Assembly (NCBI GenBank): GCA_003168075.1
Contig: PMTL01000109.1
Coordinates: forward strand, 1-37,619
Direction of reading: 5' to 3'
From: Acidimicrobiaceae bacterium
GTDB lineage: Bacteria > Actinomycetota > Acidimicrobiia > Acidimicrobiales > RAAP-2
DNA length: 37,619 nucleotides
Below, piece after piece: positions 21,776 through 31,687 of the stretch. The number at the start of each line of letters is the position of its first letter. Within the stretch, counting starts at the first letter, position 1. Both the position numbers and the translations under genes were made by a program. Under the pieces are notes generated by a model, which saw only the letters and a program-made list of their open reading frames with translations, had not been told where the DNA came from and did not search any database.

Positions 21776-23220
21776 CGTGAGTCTCTTTTCTCGAGTGTGT
21801 CGCGAAAGCTCTTCTTCGGCAGTGTCGGCAGATCGCGGTAGCGCAGCCACGCCGACAACGGCCCACGACCTCTCGACGACGACCAGCGACCGTTCAAAAG
21901 TCGTCCGACGCGCAGTGCCTTCAAAGCGATCTCGAAACGGCGAGGTCCCCCCATGGCCAACGCCATACCCGACATCGACATCGATTCGAGACTCGGTCGC
22001 GCGCCGCCGTGGCGCTCGCCCACGACTCGAGAGCGCAAGTGGACCAGCATGTTGGGGATATCAATGGCCACCGGGCAGACGTCCAGACACGCCCCGCAGA
22101 GAGTGGACGCGAACGGCAACGAGGGATTGTCACTGACACCGGTGAGCTGGGGCGACAACACTGCCCCAATGGGGCCCGGGTACACCGAGCCGTACGCGTG
22201 GCCCCCGACCTTCTCGTACACCGGACAGACATTGAGACACGCCGAGCATCGAATGCAGCGCAACGCCGCTCGCCCGTGGGGATCGGCCAACGTGGCGGTG
22301 CGCCCGTTATCGAGCAGAATGAGATGGAACTCCTGACCTTCGACCGCGCCGGTCCACATGGACGTGTACGGGTTCATTCGTTCCCCGGTGGCGGAGCGGG
22401 GCAAGAGTTGAAGAAAGACTTCGAGGTCGCGCCACTGGGGTAGTAATTTCTCGATTCCCATCACCGTGATGAGCGTTCCCGGCAGCGTCAAGCACATTCG
22501 ACCATTGCCCTCACTCTCGACGACGACCAGTGTCCCCGTTTCGGCGATGGCGAAATTGGCACCACTGATGGCGACACCAGCGGAGAGGAACTTCTCACGC
22601 AGGTAGCGCCGCGCCGCCTCGGTCAGGGCCGGGGGGTCATTCGAAAGATCGGGGTCGACGCCGTCCATCTCACGTAGGAAAATATCTCGAATCTCATTGC
22701 GGTTGCGGTGGATCGCCGGCACGAGAATATGACTCGACCAGTCGTGGCCCAGTTGAACAATTAATTCCGCCAGGTCGGTCTCAATGGCCGCCACCCCGGC
22801 GTCGCTCAATGCCTCATTCAGGCCAATCTCCTGCGTGGCCATGGACTTCACCTTGACGACCTCCGACGCACCAGCCGCGGTGACGATCTCCACGACAATC
22901 TGGTTCGCTTCATTGGCGTCGCGCGCCCAGTGCACCACGCCGCCGCACTCGACGACGTGGCTCTCGAATTCAACGAGATAGTTTTCGAGATTCGCCAACG
23001 TCTCGTCCTTGATGGCGGCGGCGGCTGATCGCAACTGCGTCCAGTCGGGTACTTCCGCCACCACCTGTGCGCGCTTCGCGCGAATTGTCGTCGTGGCGGC
23101 CTTCAAATTGGCGCGCAGCTGGTCGTTGCCGAGCGCCTCCTTGGCGGCGTCGGGGAACGACTGGGCACCTCGTAATTGACCGACACCTCGAGGCGCCCCC
23201 GAGAGGCCGAGGTAGGTCAC
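21772..23220 (-). CDS. lutB: LutB-type iron-sulfur lactate oxidation subunit
   Basis: HWARDANEANQIVVEI...VKVKSMATQEIGLNEAL...ISGANFAIAETGTLVVVESEGNGRM...CIRCSACLNVCPVY...CGACLDVCPVAIDIPNML. GTG 23220 overlaps the lutA stop; ORF-track start 23430 is an extension. Confidence 0.93.
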   Translation of the reverse strand: MTYLGLSGAPRGVGQLRGAQSFPDAAKEALGNDQLRANLKAATTTIRAKRAQVVAEVPDWTQLRSAAAAIKDETLANLENYLVEFESHVVECGGVVHWARDANEANQIVVEIVTAAGASEVVKVKSMATQEIGLNEALSDAGVAAIETDLAELIVQLGHDWSSHILVPAIHRNRNEIRDIFLREMDGVDPDLSNDPPALTEAARRYLREKFLSAGVAISGANFAIAETGTLVVVESEGNGRMCLTLPGTLITVMGIEKLLPQWRDLEVFLQLLPRSATGERMNPYTSMWTGAVEGQEFHLILLDNGRTATLADPHGRAALRCIRCSACLNVCPVYEKVGGHAYGSVYPGPIGAVLSPQLTGVSDNPSLPFASTLCGACLDVCPVAIDIPNMLVHLRSRVVGERHGGARPSLESMSMSGMALAMGGPRRFEIALKALRVGRLLNGRWSSSRGRGPLSAWLRYRDLPTLPKKSFRDTLEKRDSR

Positions 23221-23945
23221 CTCGTCGACGCCAGAATCTCCGCCAAGTGCAGAGTGGTTGTGGTATCTCCCTGGCGCGAGAGGCCCCCGCCCATTTGCAT
23301 CAAACACGATGAATCCACGGCCGTCAGCACCTCGGCGCGCGTTTCTCGCACGCACGACAATTTGTCGGCCAGCATCGCACCCGACACGTCGGCATTCTTC
23401 ACGGCGAAGGTGCCACCAAAACCACAGCACGACTCCGCCTGAGGCAACTCGACGAGCTCGATCCCCTCCACCTCATTGAGCAGGGCCAGGGGTCGTTCAC
23501 CAATGCGCAGAGCGCGAAGCGAGTGACACGTCGGGTGGTACGTCACGGTGTGGGGAAAATACGCTCCTACCTTGGTGGTACCCATTACGTCGACGAGGAA
23601 CTCGCTCAACTCGTAGGTCCGCTGTGCGAGTTGGGCCACCGCGCGCACGAGGTCCTCGTCACCGCTGTCGCGAGCAATGCCGGGGTAGTGATGGCGTACC
23701 GCGCCGACGCACGAGGCCGACGAGGCGACCACGACGTCGTACCTGGCAAAGGACTCAACGTGATTGCGAATGAGGGGCAGCACCATAGAGCCGTAGCCCG
23801 TATTGATGTGCATTTGACCACAGCACGTCTGACTCCGGGGAACCTGCACGTCAACGTCCAAGCGACGAAGTAATCGCAGCATTGACTCGCCGACGCGGGG
23901 GTACACGCCATCGACTAAACAGGTGATGAATAGCCCCACTTTCAT
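23217..23945 (-). CDS. lutA: LutA-type Fe-S oxidoreductase (two CCG motifs)
   Basis: MKVGLFITCLVDGVYPRVGESMLRLLRRLDVDVQVPRSQTCCGQMHINTGY ... THSLRALRIGERPLALL region ... AESCCGFGGTFAVKN. Confidence 0.93.
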   Translation of the reverse strand: MKVGLFITCLVDGVYPRVGESMLRLLRRLDVDVQVPRSQTCCGQMHINTGYGSMVLPLIRNHVESFARYDVVVASSASCVGAVRHHYPGIARDSGDEDLVRAVAQLAQRTYELSEFLVDVMGTTKVGAYFPHTVTYHPTCHSLRALRIGERPLALLNEVEGIELVELPQAESCCGFGGTFAVKNADVSGAMLADKLSCVRETRAEVLTAVDSSCLMQMGGGLSRQGDTTTTLHLAEILASTR

Positions 23946-24919
23946 TCCTGGCCGCCCGTTCTCTCGAGAGTATCGAGTTCGTCCCAGAGTTCCGGTGGGA
24001 ATTCAATGTCCATCCAGTGGGCCCCCGTCGAAGCCTGCGTCGCGTTGCGAAATCCGGCGACGACCGAGACAACGGAGTCTCCACGAAGAGGAAAATTGAT
24101 CGCGACTTCCGGCAATTCAACGCCGTATTTGCGACACAGCGTGGCGAGTACTCTGGCTCGCGCCAAGAGACTCGTCGAGACTCCCTGATAATCGAAGTGA
24201 CTGTCACTCGCGGGCTCCGGCCGCGAGAGGATTCCCGAATTGAACGGAGCCGCCGCCACGACTGCAACACCACGGGCTCGACATTCACGCAGCAACGGCT
24301 CACCGCTCTGGTCCAAAAGTGTCCATCGTCCCGCCAGCATCACCACGTCAATGTCCGACTCGGTCACAAAGCGCAACAAGGGCTGCCAGTAGTTCATTCC
24401 GGCACCAATGGCCCGGACAACTCCCTCGTCGCGGAGTTTCACCAATGCCGGAAACGTCTCGCTAATGACCTGATCAACGTGATGATCGGGATCGTGCACG
24501 TAGACAATATCGACGTAATCCGTGCCGAGTCGCTCCAGGCTGGCTTCGATGCTCTTCTTGATTCCGTCACCCGAGTAGTCCAGGGTTCGCACGAAGTCGT
24601 CGGGTACCTCAAAGCCCCCCGCCGCCAAGTCGGAGCCTGAGGGAGCCGGGTTGGGAATGAGCAGGCGCCCCACCTTGGTGGAGATCGTGAGCTCGGGGCG
24701 AGGGTAACCCCCTAAGCCACGTCCAAGGCGTCGTTCCGAGAGTCCCAGCCCGTAGTGAGGAGCGGTGTCGAAGTAGCGAATGCCCGCGTTCCACGCCGCG
24801 GCAATGGCCTCGGACGCGTCGTCATCTGATGTTGGTTTGAAGAGGTTTCCCACCGGGGCACCTCCAAATCCCAACACCGTCACCGACACGCCGGTGCGAC
24901 CTAATTGATTCACTTTCAC
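23942..24919 (-). CDS. aldo/keto reductase, L-fucose / D-threo-aldose 1-dehydrogenase-like
   Basis: RTGVSVTVLGFGGAPVGNLF ... GIRYFDTAPHYGLGLSERRLGRGL ... SIEASLERLGTDYVDIVYVHDPD. Confidence 0.85.
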   Translation of the reverse strand: MKVNQLGRTGVSVTVLGFGGAPVGNLFKPTSDDDASEAIAAAWNAGIRYFDTAPHYGLGLSERRLGRGLGGYPRPELTISTKVGRLLIPNPAPSGSDLAAGGFEVPDDFVRTLDYSGDGIKKSIEASLERLGTDYVDIVYVHDPDHHVDQVISETFPALVKLRDEGVVRAIGAGMNYWQPLLRFVTESDIDVVMLAGRWTLLDQSGEPLLRECRARGVAVVAAAPFNSGILSRPEPASDSHFDYQGVSTSLLARARVLATLCRKYGVELPEVAINFPLRGDSVVSVVAGFRNATQASTGAHWMDIEFPPELWDELDTLERTGGQE

Positions 24920-25770
24920 GAGACCTCCAAGCGGTACCAGCGAATGGCGGTGCGCCCAAAGACGTCATCGATCTCATCCGCGCTCAATTCACTCGTCAAC
25001 TCTCTCGCCGCCACCACGACGTCGCGGTACGTCGCGGCGGTCTGGCACGTCGGCCAGTCCGAGCCGAACATGACGCGCGCAGATCCAAATAAATCCAGAA
25101 CGATCTCAGCGCACGGCCGTAAGTCGCTCACGCTCCAGTTATCGTTATCGGCCTCGGTGACTAAACCCGAGAGTTTGACCGCGACATTCTCGCATCGCGC
25201 GAGTTCGGTCATCCCTCGTTGCCAGGGCTCGAGATGCCCGTCGGCGATCGGTGGCTTTCCACAATGGTCGATGACAAACTTCACCTCGGGCAAAGTCTGT
25301 GCGGCGATGACGGCCGATTCGATTTGATCGTGATGAATCAGCACGTCGTAGACCAGACCGGCCTGGCCCACCGCGCGCAGTCCGCGCAAGTTGTTCGGGT
25401 GCCGTAGCCAATTGGGGTCGAGCTCGCTTTGCACGACGTGGCGAATGCCGACCAAATGCTCACCGCCCGGCAATTGGCTCAGCTCGTCCAGTTGATCGCG
25501 GACACTAGGTGCTCTGAGGTCCACCCACCCGACCACTCCCACGATCCAGGAACATTCTTCGGCTAAGCACAAGAGCTCGGGCGTTTCTTCGGCGAGATTG
25601 ACGGTCTGGACAACGACCGTGGCCACGACACCGCACTCCTTTAATTGAGGCACCAGATCGTCCATTGAAAACGAGCGGCGCAAGGCCGGCAGACCAATGG
25701 TCCACTCTTGATCTCGTTGGGTCAGGTCCCAAACGTGGTGATGGGCGTCAACGCGCGGCGATGTCTGCAT
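24916..25770 (-). CDS. amidohydrolase family protein, L-fucono-lactonase-like
   Basis: VDAHHHVWDLTQRDQEWTIG...LRRSFSMDDLVPQLKECGVVATVVVQ...FVIDHCGKPPI...ARVMFGSDWPTC. ATG 25770 overlaps the upstream stop (TAATG). Confidence 0.87.
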   Translation of the reverse strand: MQTSPRVDAHHHVWDLTQRDQEWTIGLPALRRSFSMDDLVPQLKECGVVATVVVQTVNLAEETPELLCLAEECSWIVGVVGWVDLRAPSVRDQLDELSQLPGGEHLVGIRHVVQSELDPNWLRHPNNLRGLRAVGQAGLVYDVLIHHDQIESAVIAAQTLPEVKFVIDHCGKPPIADGHLEPWQRGMTELARCENVAVKLSGLVTEADNDNWSVSDLRPCAEIVLDLFGSARVMFGSDWPTCQTAATYRDVVVAARELTSELSADEIDDVFGRTAIRWYRLEVS

Positions 25771-26099
25771 TAGTCGAGGTGAAAGACCTCTTCGAGCGCC
25801 GCCCACCACTCACCGGACACGGCGGAGGTGACGGGCGTCTGGCAGGGATCGGTGAGTTTCCACCACTCCTTCGTGACGGGGTCAGAAGCGATAGCGGCCA
25901 TGGCGGCCCCGTAGTCGTCGCCGACGAATTCGAGGTAGGAAAACAACAAGCCGCGATGCAAAAAAATTGAATAGTTCCTGACGCCGTTGTCGTGCAGCGT
26001 CTGCACTACCCCCGGCCATACGTCGGCGTGCAGGGCGCGGTAGTCGGCTTCCTTCTCCGAGCGAAGCTCGATGACTGACGCAATGCGGCGCGTCGTCAT
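25770..26099 (-). CDS. L-rhamnose mutarotase family protein (RhaM/DUF718)
   Basis: RIASVIELRSEKEADYRALHADVWPGVVQTLHDNGVRNYSIFLHRGLLFSYLEFVGDDYGAAMAAIASDPVTKEWWKLTDPCQTP. ATG 26099; longer ORF upstream looks spurious. Confidence 0.88.
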   Translation of the reverse strand: MTTRRIASVIELRSEKEADYRALHADVWPGVVQTLHDNGVRNYSIFLHRGLLFSYLEFVGDDYGAAMAAIASDPVTKEWWKLTDPCQTPVTSAVSGEWWAALEEVFHLD

Positions 26100-26845
26100 G
26101 GCGCCGGACGGGTTCGCAGGCGTTGCATTCCACCGTCCACCGCGAGGTACGTCCCCGTCGTCGAACCCGACGAGGGCGACGCCAGATACGCAATTGCCCG
26201 GGCGACTTCGTCGGCGCTCACGAGTCGGCCGTGAGGTTGGCGCTTCTCGAGCGCGAGTCTTTCCTGGGCGGGGTCCTCGGCGCGTTCCAGCAGTCGCGCG
26301 ATCCACGGTGTATCGACGGTGCCCGGATTGACCGCATTCACACGAATTCCGTGGACCACGAGATCAGCGGCCATTGCCTGGGTCATCGAAAGAACGGCGC
26401 CCTTGGTCGCCGAATAGAGAACCCGATCGGGCAATCCGATGGTGGCCACAATAGAACTGACGTTCACGATGGCGCCCGCCGGCGACGACACAAGTTCTGG
26501 CAACGCCGCTCGACACACCCTCACGATTCCCACGACATTCACGTCGAACACCCGGTGCCACTCGTCATCAGTGTTGCTCTCGATCCCCCCCTGGGCGCCG
26601 ATGCCGGCGCAGTTGACGACAATATCGAGGCCGCCCAGTTGTGACACCGCTGCGGCCACCGCCTCGCGCACTTGCTGGTCATTCGTGACGTCGGCACTCA
26701 CAAATGTAAAACCGTCAGGTCCGCTGTCGGCCCGGTCAAGAACGGCCACCGACACGCCAACCCGGGTCAATTCTTCGGCGGTGGCCAGTCCGATTCCGGA
26801 GGCGCCTCCCGTCACGAGCGCTCGAAGCGGTCCCATTGAGTTCAC
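26096..26845 (-). CDS. SDR family oxidoreductase (2-keto-3-deoxy-L-fuconate dehydrogenase-like by context)
   Basis: ALVTGGASGIGLATAEEL ... NCAGIGAQGG ... VNVSSIVATIGLPDRVLYSATKGAVLSMTQAMA. Confidence 0.88.
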   Translation of the reverse strand: MNSMGPLRALVTGGASGIGLATAEELTRVGVSVAVLDRADSGPDGFTFVSADVTNDQQVREAVAAAVSQLGGLDIVVNCAGIGAQGGIESNTDDEWHRVFDVNVVGIVRVCRAALPELVSSPAGAIVNVSSIVATIGLPDRVLYSATKGAVLSMTQAMAADLVVHGIRVNAVNPGTVDTPWIARLLERAEDPAQERLALEKRQPHGRLVSADEVARAIAYLASPSSGSTTGTYLAVDGGMQRLRTRPAP

Positions 26846-26846
26846 G

Positions 26847-27695
26847 TTACGCAGCTCCCAGCACTTGGCGTTGACGACCTAGTCCTTCTATTTCAACTTC
26901 CATCACGTCGCCCGCCTTGAGATAGGGATGATCCGCGAGCCCGAGGGCGGCGCCGTGAGGGGTGCCGGTGTTGATGACGTCACCCGGGCGAAGGACCAAA
27001 AATTGGCTCAAGTACCACACCAGATAGGCCACATCAAAGATCATGTTGCTCGTATTGCTATTTTGTCGCAGCGTCCCATTCACCCATAGGCGCATCGCCA
27101 AATTCTGCGGGTCGATTACTTCGTCATAACTCGTAATCCACGGGCCCAGGGGATTAAAGGTCTCACAGTTCTTTCCCTTATCCCACTGTCCGCCTCGCTC
27201 GATCTGGAACTCACGCTCCGAGACGTCGTTGCTAATGGTGAATCCCGCGATGCAGCCCGCCGCCTGATCGGGTGAATCCAGGTACCGAGCCGGGGCGCCC
27301 ATCACTACCGCTAGCTCGACCTCCCAATCGGTCTTGGTCGACAAACGTGGAACCAGCACGTCGTCGTCTGGACCAATCACCGTGTCGGGCGTTTTGAGGA
27401 ACATCACTGGTTCACCGGGAATTGCCGCTCCCGTCTCGCGAGCGTGGTCCACGTAATTGAGCCCGATGCAAATGATCTTTCCCACGCTCGACAGCGGCGG
27501 ACCGAATCGACCGACCGGAGAAGTGATCGGGGGTAACGACGCCGACTCCAGCGCCGCACGAGCCGCGCCGAGGCCGTCGGAGAGGAAGCTGCCGTCGATG
27601 TCGTGCGTGAGAGAGGAGAGATCGCGCCATACGCCGTCGCTGCCCGCCACGATGGGACGTTCGTGTCCCGCCGGACCGTGACGGGCTAGTCGCAC
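26847..27695 (-). CDS. fumarylacetoacetate hydrolase family protein (2,4-diketo-3-deoxy-L-fuconate hydrolase-like by context)
   Basis: VGKIICIGLNYVDHARETGAAIPGEPVMFLKTPDTVIGP...DWEVELAVVMG...GFTISNDVSEREFQ...QWDKGKNCETFNPLGPWI...GDVINTGTPHGAALG. Confidence 0.92.
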   Translation of the reverse strand: MRLARHGPAGHERPIVAGSDGVWRDLSSLTHDIDGSFLSDGLGAARAALESASLPPITSPVGRFGPPLSSVGKIICIGLNYVDHARETGAAIPGEPVMFLKTPDTVIGPDDDVLVPRLSTKTDWEVELAVVMGAPARYLDSPDQAAGCIAGFTISNDVSEREFQIERGGQWDKGKNCETFNPLGPWITSYDEVIDPQNLAMRLWVNGTLRQNSNTSNMIFDVAYLVWYLSQFLVLRPGDVINTGTPHGAALGLADHPYLKAGDVMEVEIEGLGRQRQVLGAA

Positions 27696-27722
27696 GACGG
27701 CTCCCTCGCGCGAACGAAGTGC

Positions 27723-29042
27723 TCACGCGACACTACTGACGTCCCTCCAAATCCGACCGTGGGGAAAGCCATAGGCCTCGATTGACTCCGCAATCATGGC
27801 CGCCCCATTGCCGGGGTACCGCGGCGCCACGTAGCGACCATTGACGATCTCGACAGGATCGACGAAGTGTTCGTGCAGATGGTCCACGTATTCGATCCAC
27901 CGATTGTCAATGATCCCACTGACCGCCACGTAGTCAAACATCGAAAGGTGTTGGACCACTTCACACAAGCCGACACCACCCGCGTGCGGACATACGGCCA
28001 CGCCGAATTTTGCCGCGAGGAGAAGAATGGCGATGTTCTCGTTCACGCCGGCGACGCGGCAGGCGTCGATTTGACAAATGTCGATTGCCCCACTCGACAG
28101 AAACTGCTTGAACATGACGCGATTGGCCACGTGCTCGCCCGTCGCGACCATCACGGGGTGCACCGCGCGCGAAATTTTCAAAAACCCCAAGATGTCGTCG
28201 GAACTCGTGGGCTCCTCGACCCAGTAGATATTGTGAGCCGCCAAGCGCTTCACGTTGTCGATCGCCTCGTCGACTTCCCATATCTGATTGGCGTCGACCG
28301 ATAGCTTCAGGTCCGGACCCACCAGTCCACGGACCATTTTGAGACGTCGCAAGTCATCGTCAATGTCGTTGCCGACCTTGATCTTTAAGTGCGTGAAGCC
28401 CTCCTCGAGAGCCTCGCCGACCAACCGGGTGACCTTCTCGTCGGAGTAGCCGAGCCACCCGGCCGACGTCGTATAGGCCGGGTAGCCTCGCTCGAGCAAA
28501 TCGTGTCGACGCTGTTCGCGTCCTTCCGTGGCCTGCGTCAAAATGCCCAGTGCTTCGCCCGGCGTCAATTGGTCCGTGAGGTGTCGAAAATCGACAAGGT
28601 CGACAATTTGCTGGGGTGACAGGTTGCTCAACAATTGCCACAGCGGCACTCCCTCGCGCTTCGCGTACAGATCCCACACGGCATTGACCACGGCACCAAT
28701 ACCCATGTGCATTACGCCCTTTTCGGGGCCCAGCCACCGCAATTGGCTGTCGTGAGTCAAGCGGCGCCAAAAAGCACCCATGTCGGCGAGCACCTCGTCG
28801 ACACCCAGTCCGATAACGAGTTCTTCCACCGCGCGCACGGCAGCGACCTCGACTTCGTTGCCTCGGCCAATGGTGAAAACGAATGCGTGGCCGGTACTGC
28901 CCCACGTCGTATGCACGATGACGTACGCGGCGGAGTAGTCCGGGTCTTGGTTCATCGCGTCACTGCCGTCGAGATCGCGTGAGGTGGGAAAGCGTACGTC
29001 ACTCACCTCGAAGTGGCTGAACAGCTCGGTCCCCCTCGTCAT
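27723..29042 (-). CDS. L-fuconate dehydratase (enolase superfamily, FucD/ENOSF1-like)
   Basis: [18 protein letters not shown] ... [18 protein letters not shown] ... [15 protein letters not shown] ... [14 protein letters not shown] ... [62 protein letters not shown]. Confidence 0.93.
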   Translation of the reverse strand: MTRGTELFSHFEVSDVRFPTSRDLDGSDAMNQDPDYSAAYVIVHTTWGSTGHAFVFTIGRGNEVEVAAVRAVEELVIGLGVDEVLADMGAFWRRLTHDSQLRWLGPEKGVMHMGIGAVVNAVWDLYAKREGVPLWQLLSNLSPQQIVDLVDFRHLTDQLTPGEALGILTQATEGREQRRHDLLERGYPAYTTSAGWLGYSDEKVTRLVGEALEEGFTHLKIKVGNDIDDDLRRLKMVRGLVGPDLKLSVDANQIWEVDEAIDNVKRLAAHNIYWVEEPTSSDDILGFLKISRAVHPVMVATGEHVANRVMFKQFLSSGAIDICQIDACRVAGVNENIAILLLAAKFGVAVCPHAGGVGLCEVVQHLSMFDYVAVSGIIDNRWIEYVDHLHEHFVDPVEIVNGRYVAPRYPGNGAAMIAESIEAYGFPHGRIWRDVSSVA

Positions 29043-30100
29043 TCGGCGGCCTCATTGCCACCGATAATTCGCGCGAGCGCGAGGACGAACAAGATAACAA
29101 AACCGTCGATTGCCAGAATCCAATAGTTCGACACGTTGGCCAAGTCCAAGATATTTGCGACCAATCCGAGCAAGATGACTCCCGAGGCAGCGCCCACCAT
29201 GTTGCCGCGTCCGCCCTTCAGACTCACTCCGCCGATAACTGCGGCCGCGAACACCTGGAAGATGATCCCCTCGCCGTAGCCCTGGGTTCCCGTGACGGCC
29301 GATACGCGACCGGCTTCCATCAATCCGCCGAGCGCCGCCAACATGCTGCCCGCGACGTAGACGCCAATTTTGATGCGATCCACCGGAATTCCGGCGGCGC
29401 GCGCGGCGTCAGTATTTCCTCCGATGGCGTAAATTGCCCGACCGGTTCGATGATAGCGAAGGTACAGACCCACGACGACGAAGACGATCGCCGCGGCAAT
29501 CACTGATACCGGCACGACCCCGACATTCGCCGAACCGAGCCAGACGAACGCCGGCGGTAAGTTGAAGAGCGTCGCGCCCTTCACGATGCCACTTTGCAGA
29601 CCCGCGAGGATAATCGTCATGGCCAGGGTGACGATGAACCCGTTGAGACGTCCTTTGACAATGAGAAACCCATTGATGAGCCCCACGACAGCTCCGACCA
29701 ACAGCAAAATGAGTATGCCGAGGAACGGACTGAGTTGGAGACCATTTCCGTAGTCCGCGATCGGAAGAATCATCCACGCCGCCACCATGGGAGCGAGGCC
29801 GTAGGTCGACTCTAACGACAAGTCCATCCCGCCTATCAGGAGGATCAAACTCTCTCCCACGACGGTCACGGCAAGTGCGGACACCTGCTGAGCAATTCCC
29901 GCGATGTTGTTGACGGTGAGGAAGTACGGGCTGGCGAACGCGCCGACAATCAACACAACAACGAGTACCGGCACCAGAGCCACCTGACGAATGAGATTCG
30001 CCGCGCCACTATTGAGCAGGACTCGTTTCTTGGTCGAGTCCGCCCCAACGAGCAGCTCAATTTCTTGATCCCGCGATGGAGAACGATCTTTCAGTGTCAC
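29039..30100 (-). CDS. CUT2/ribose-type sugar ABC transporter permease
   Basis: Multi-[38 protein letters not shown]...[29 protein letters not shown] 30100 overlaps upstream stop. Confidence 0.92.
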   Translation of the reverse strand: MTLKDRSPSRDQEIELLVGADSTKKRVLLNSGAANLIRQVALVPVLVVVLIVGAFASPYFLTVNNIAGIAQQVSALAVTVVGESLILLIGGMDLSLESTYGLAPMVAAWMILPIADYGNGLQLSPFLGILILLLVGAVVGLINGFLIVKGRLNGFIVTLAMTIILAGLQSGIVKGATLFNLPPAFVWLGSANVGVVPVSVIAAAIVFVVVGLYLRYHRTGRAIYAIGGNTDAARAAGIPVDRIKIGVYVAGSMLAALGGLMEAGRVSAVTGTQGYGEGIIFQVFAAAVIGGVSLKGGRGNMVGAASGVILLGLVANILDLANVSNYWILAIDGFVILFVLALARIIGGNEAAE

Positions 30101-31656
30101 GATGCCGCCTGTTCCTGGGTTGAAATCCCCTCGGTCGCGGCGATGATCAACTCGCGATCGAACGGGGACTGCGTAAATTCGGTAAAGATTTTTCCTCGAA
30201 AGAGAACAATGACGCGGTCGCATTCGGCCAAATCGTCAAGTTCGTCGCTGCAGATAAGTAGGGCCGCCCCGGTACTGCGAGCGGCAACGATGAGAGAACT
30301 CATCACCAGGCTCTTCGACGCCACGTCCACGCCGCGGGTGGGCGTCACCGCAACGATCAAGCTCGGATTGCTGATCAACGAGCGAACGACCGTCACCTTT
30401 TGTTGATTCCCTCCCGACAATTCTCCAACGGGCTGCTTCATGCCCGACGTCACCAGTGACAGCGACTGCGCCCACGGCAGCGCCGCGTTGTTACGTCGTT
30501 GGGGATTGACAAATCCCCAACGAGTCGCCAGCCGTCTCGTGACGGTCATGGTGGCGTTCTCACCAACTCCCAAGTTGGCGACGAAGCCCTCGACTTGACG
30601 ATTCTCGGGGATGTATCCCACCCCGGACTTCAGGGCAATATCGCGCCGGCCGGACCTCAACGCCACCCCGTCGACGCTGATCGATCCCTCGTCAAACTTT
30701 GTGGCCCCCGCTACCGCGCGTCCGAGCGTGGCAACGCCCGCGCCGAGCAGTCCGGTGACTCCGACCCGCTCCCCAGGCCTCACCACCAGCGATATACCGT
30801 CCAGGTCTCCGCGAATCGACGTCACCCGAAGATTCTCGATCACCAGCCCTTGTGTCGTGCCAACTCCCTGCGAGCCCGTGGGCTGGTGCAAGAGGCTGCT
30901 AAAACCACTCGCGACGTCGCCGGTCGTGGTGACTTCGCCGACCATTGCCGCCACCATCTGGTCCTTGGTGATGTGCTCAATGGGTGTCGTCATTACGACC
31001 TTGCCGTCGCGCAAGATGGTGACCTCACTGCAGATCTCGAAGACTTCTTCGAGATGGTGCGAGATGTAAAGAACCGACACACCGCTGGCGACTAATTGCG
31101 TCACTCGATCGAAGAGTCGATCAACGGCCCGGCGCTCTAGGGCGGCGGTTGGCTCGTCGAGCAAAATGCACCGAGAGCCAGTCGCCAACGCCCGAACAAT
31201 CTCCACGATTTGGAGTTGCTCGACGGTCAACGTCTCGCATCGGGCCGTAACAGAAATATCGAAATTCCATTCGTCGATGATGGTGCGAGTCTTTTCGCGC
31301 ATCACCTTCCAGTCCACCAATTTCCCTCGCGTGATGATGTTGCCCAAGAAGACGTTTTCGGTCACACTGAGTTGGGGTACCACCTTCGAATGTTGAAAGA
31401 CCGTGGCAATCCGAAGTCGCCATCCCTCGACGTCCTTCAGCGAGGGCGCTGGTTCGCCGTCAAAAAAGACCTGTCCGTTGTCGGGCTTTGATAAGCCGCT
31501 GAGAACTGAAACGAGCGTGGACTTGCCCGCACCGTTGCGCCCGACTAGCCCGAGGCACTGCCCGGCGCTGATCCGGAGATCAACGCCGCGCAGGGCCTTC
31601 GTGCTACCAAAGCTCTTCTCAATCCCTTTTGCTTCAACTGCAAAGAGCTGAGTCAC
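30097..31656 (-). CDS. CUT2/ribose-type sugar ABC transporter ATP-binding protein (two ABC domains)
   Basis: Walker A GRNGAGKSTL, LLDEPTAAL, second domain GVTGLLGAG...GELSGGNQQKVTVVRSL. GTG 31656 with RBS GGAGG upstream. Confidence 0.93.
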   Translation of the reverse strand: MTQLFAVEAKGIEKSFGSTKALRGVDLRISAGQCLGLVGRNGAGKSTLVSVLSGLSKPDNGQVFFDGEPAPSLKDVEGWRLRIATVFQHSKVVPQLSVTENVFLGNIITRGKLVDWKVMREKTRTIIDEWNFDISVTARCETLTVEQLQIVEIVRALATGSRCILLDEPTAALERRAVDRLFDRVTQLVASGVSVLYISHHLEEVFEICSEVTILRDGKVVMTTPIEHITKDQMVAAMVGEVTTTGDVASGFSSLLHQPTGSQGVGTTQGLVIENLRVTSIRGDLDGISLVVRPGERVGVTGLLGAGVATLGRAVAGATKFDEGSISVDGVALRSGRRDIALKSGVGYIPENRQVEGFVANLGVGENATMTVTRRLATRWGFVNPQRRNNAALPWAQSLSLVTSGMKQPVGELSGGNQQKVTVVRSLISNPSLIVAVTPTRGVDVASKSLVMSSLIVAARSTGAALLICSDELDDLAECDRVIVLFRGKIFTEFTQSPFDRELIIAATEGISTQEQAAS

Positions 31657-31687
31657 TTTAATTAACCTCCAACAAACGTCAGTTTGC

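Noticed and set aside
23221-23430. N-terminal extension of LutB (552 aa)
   Set aside because: Overlaps lutA in another frame; GTG 23220 with GTGA overlap is a better start.
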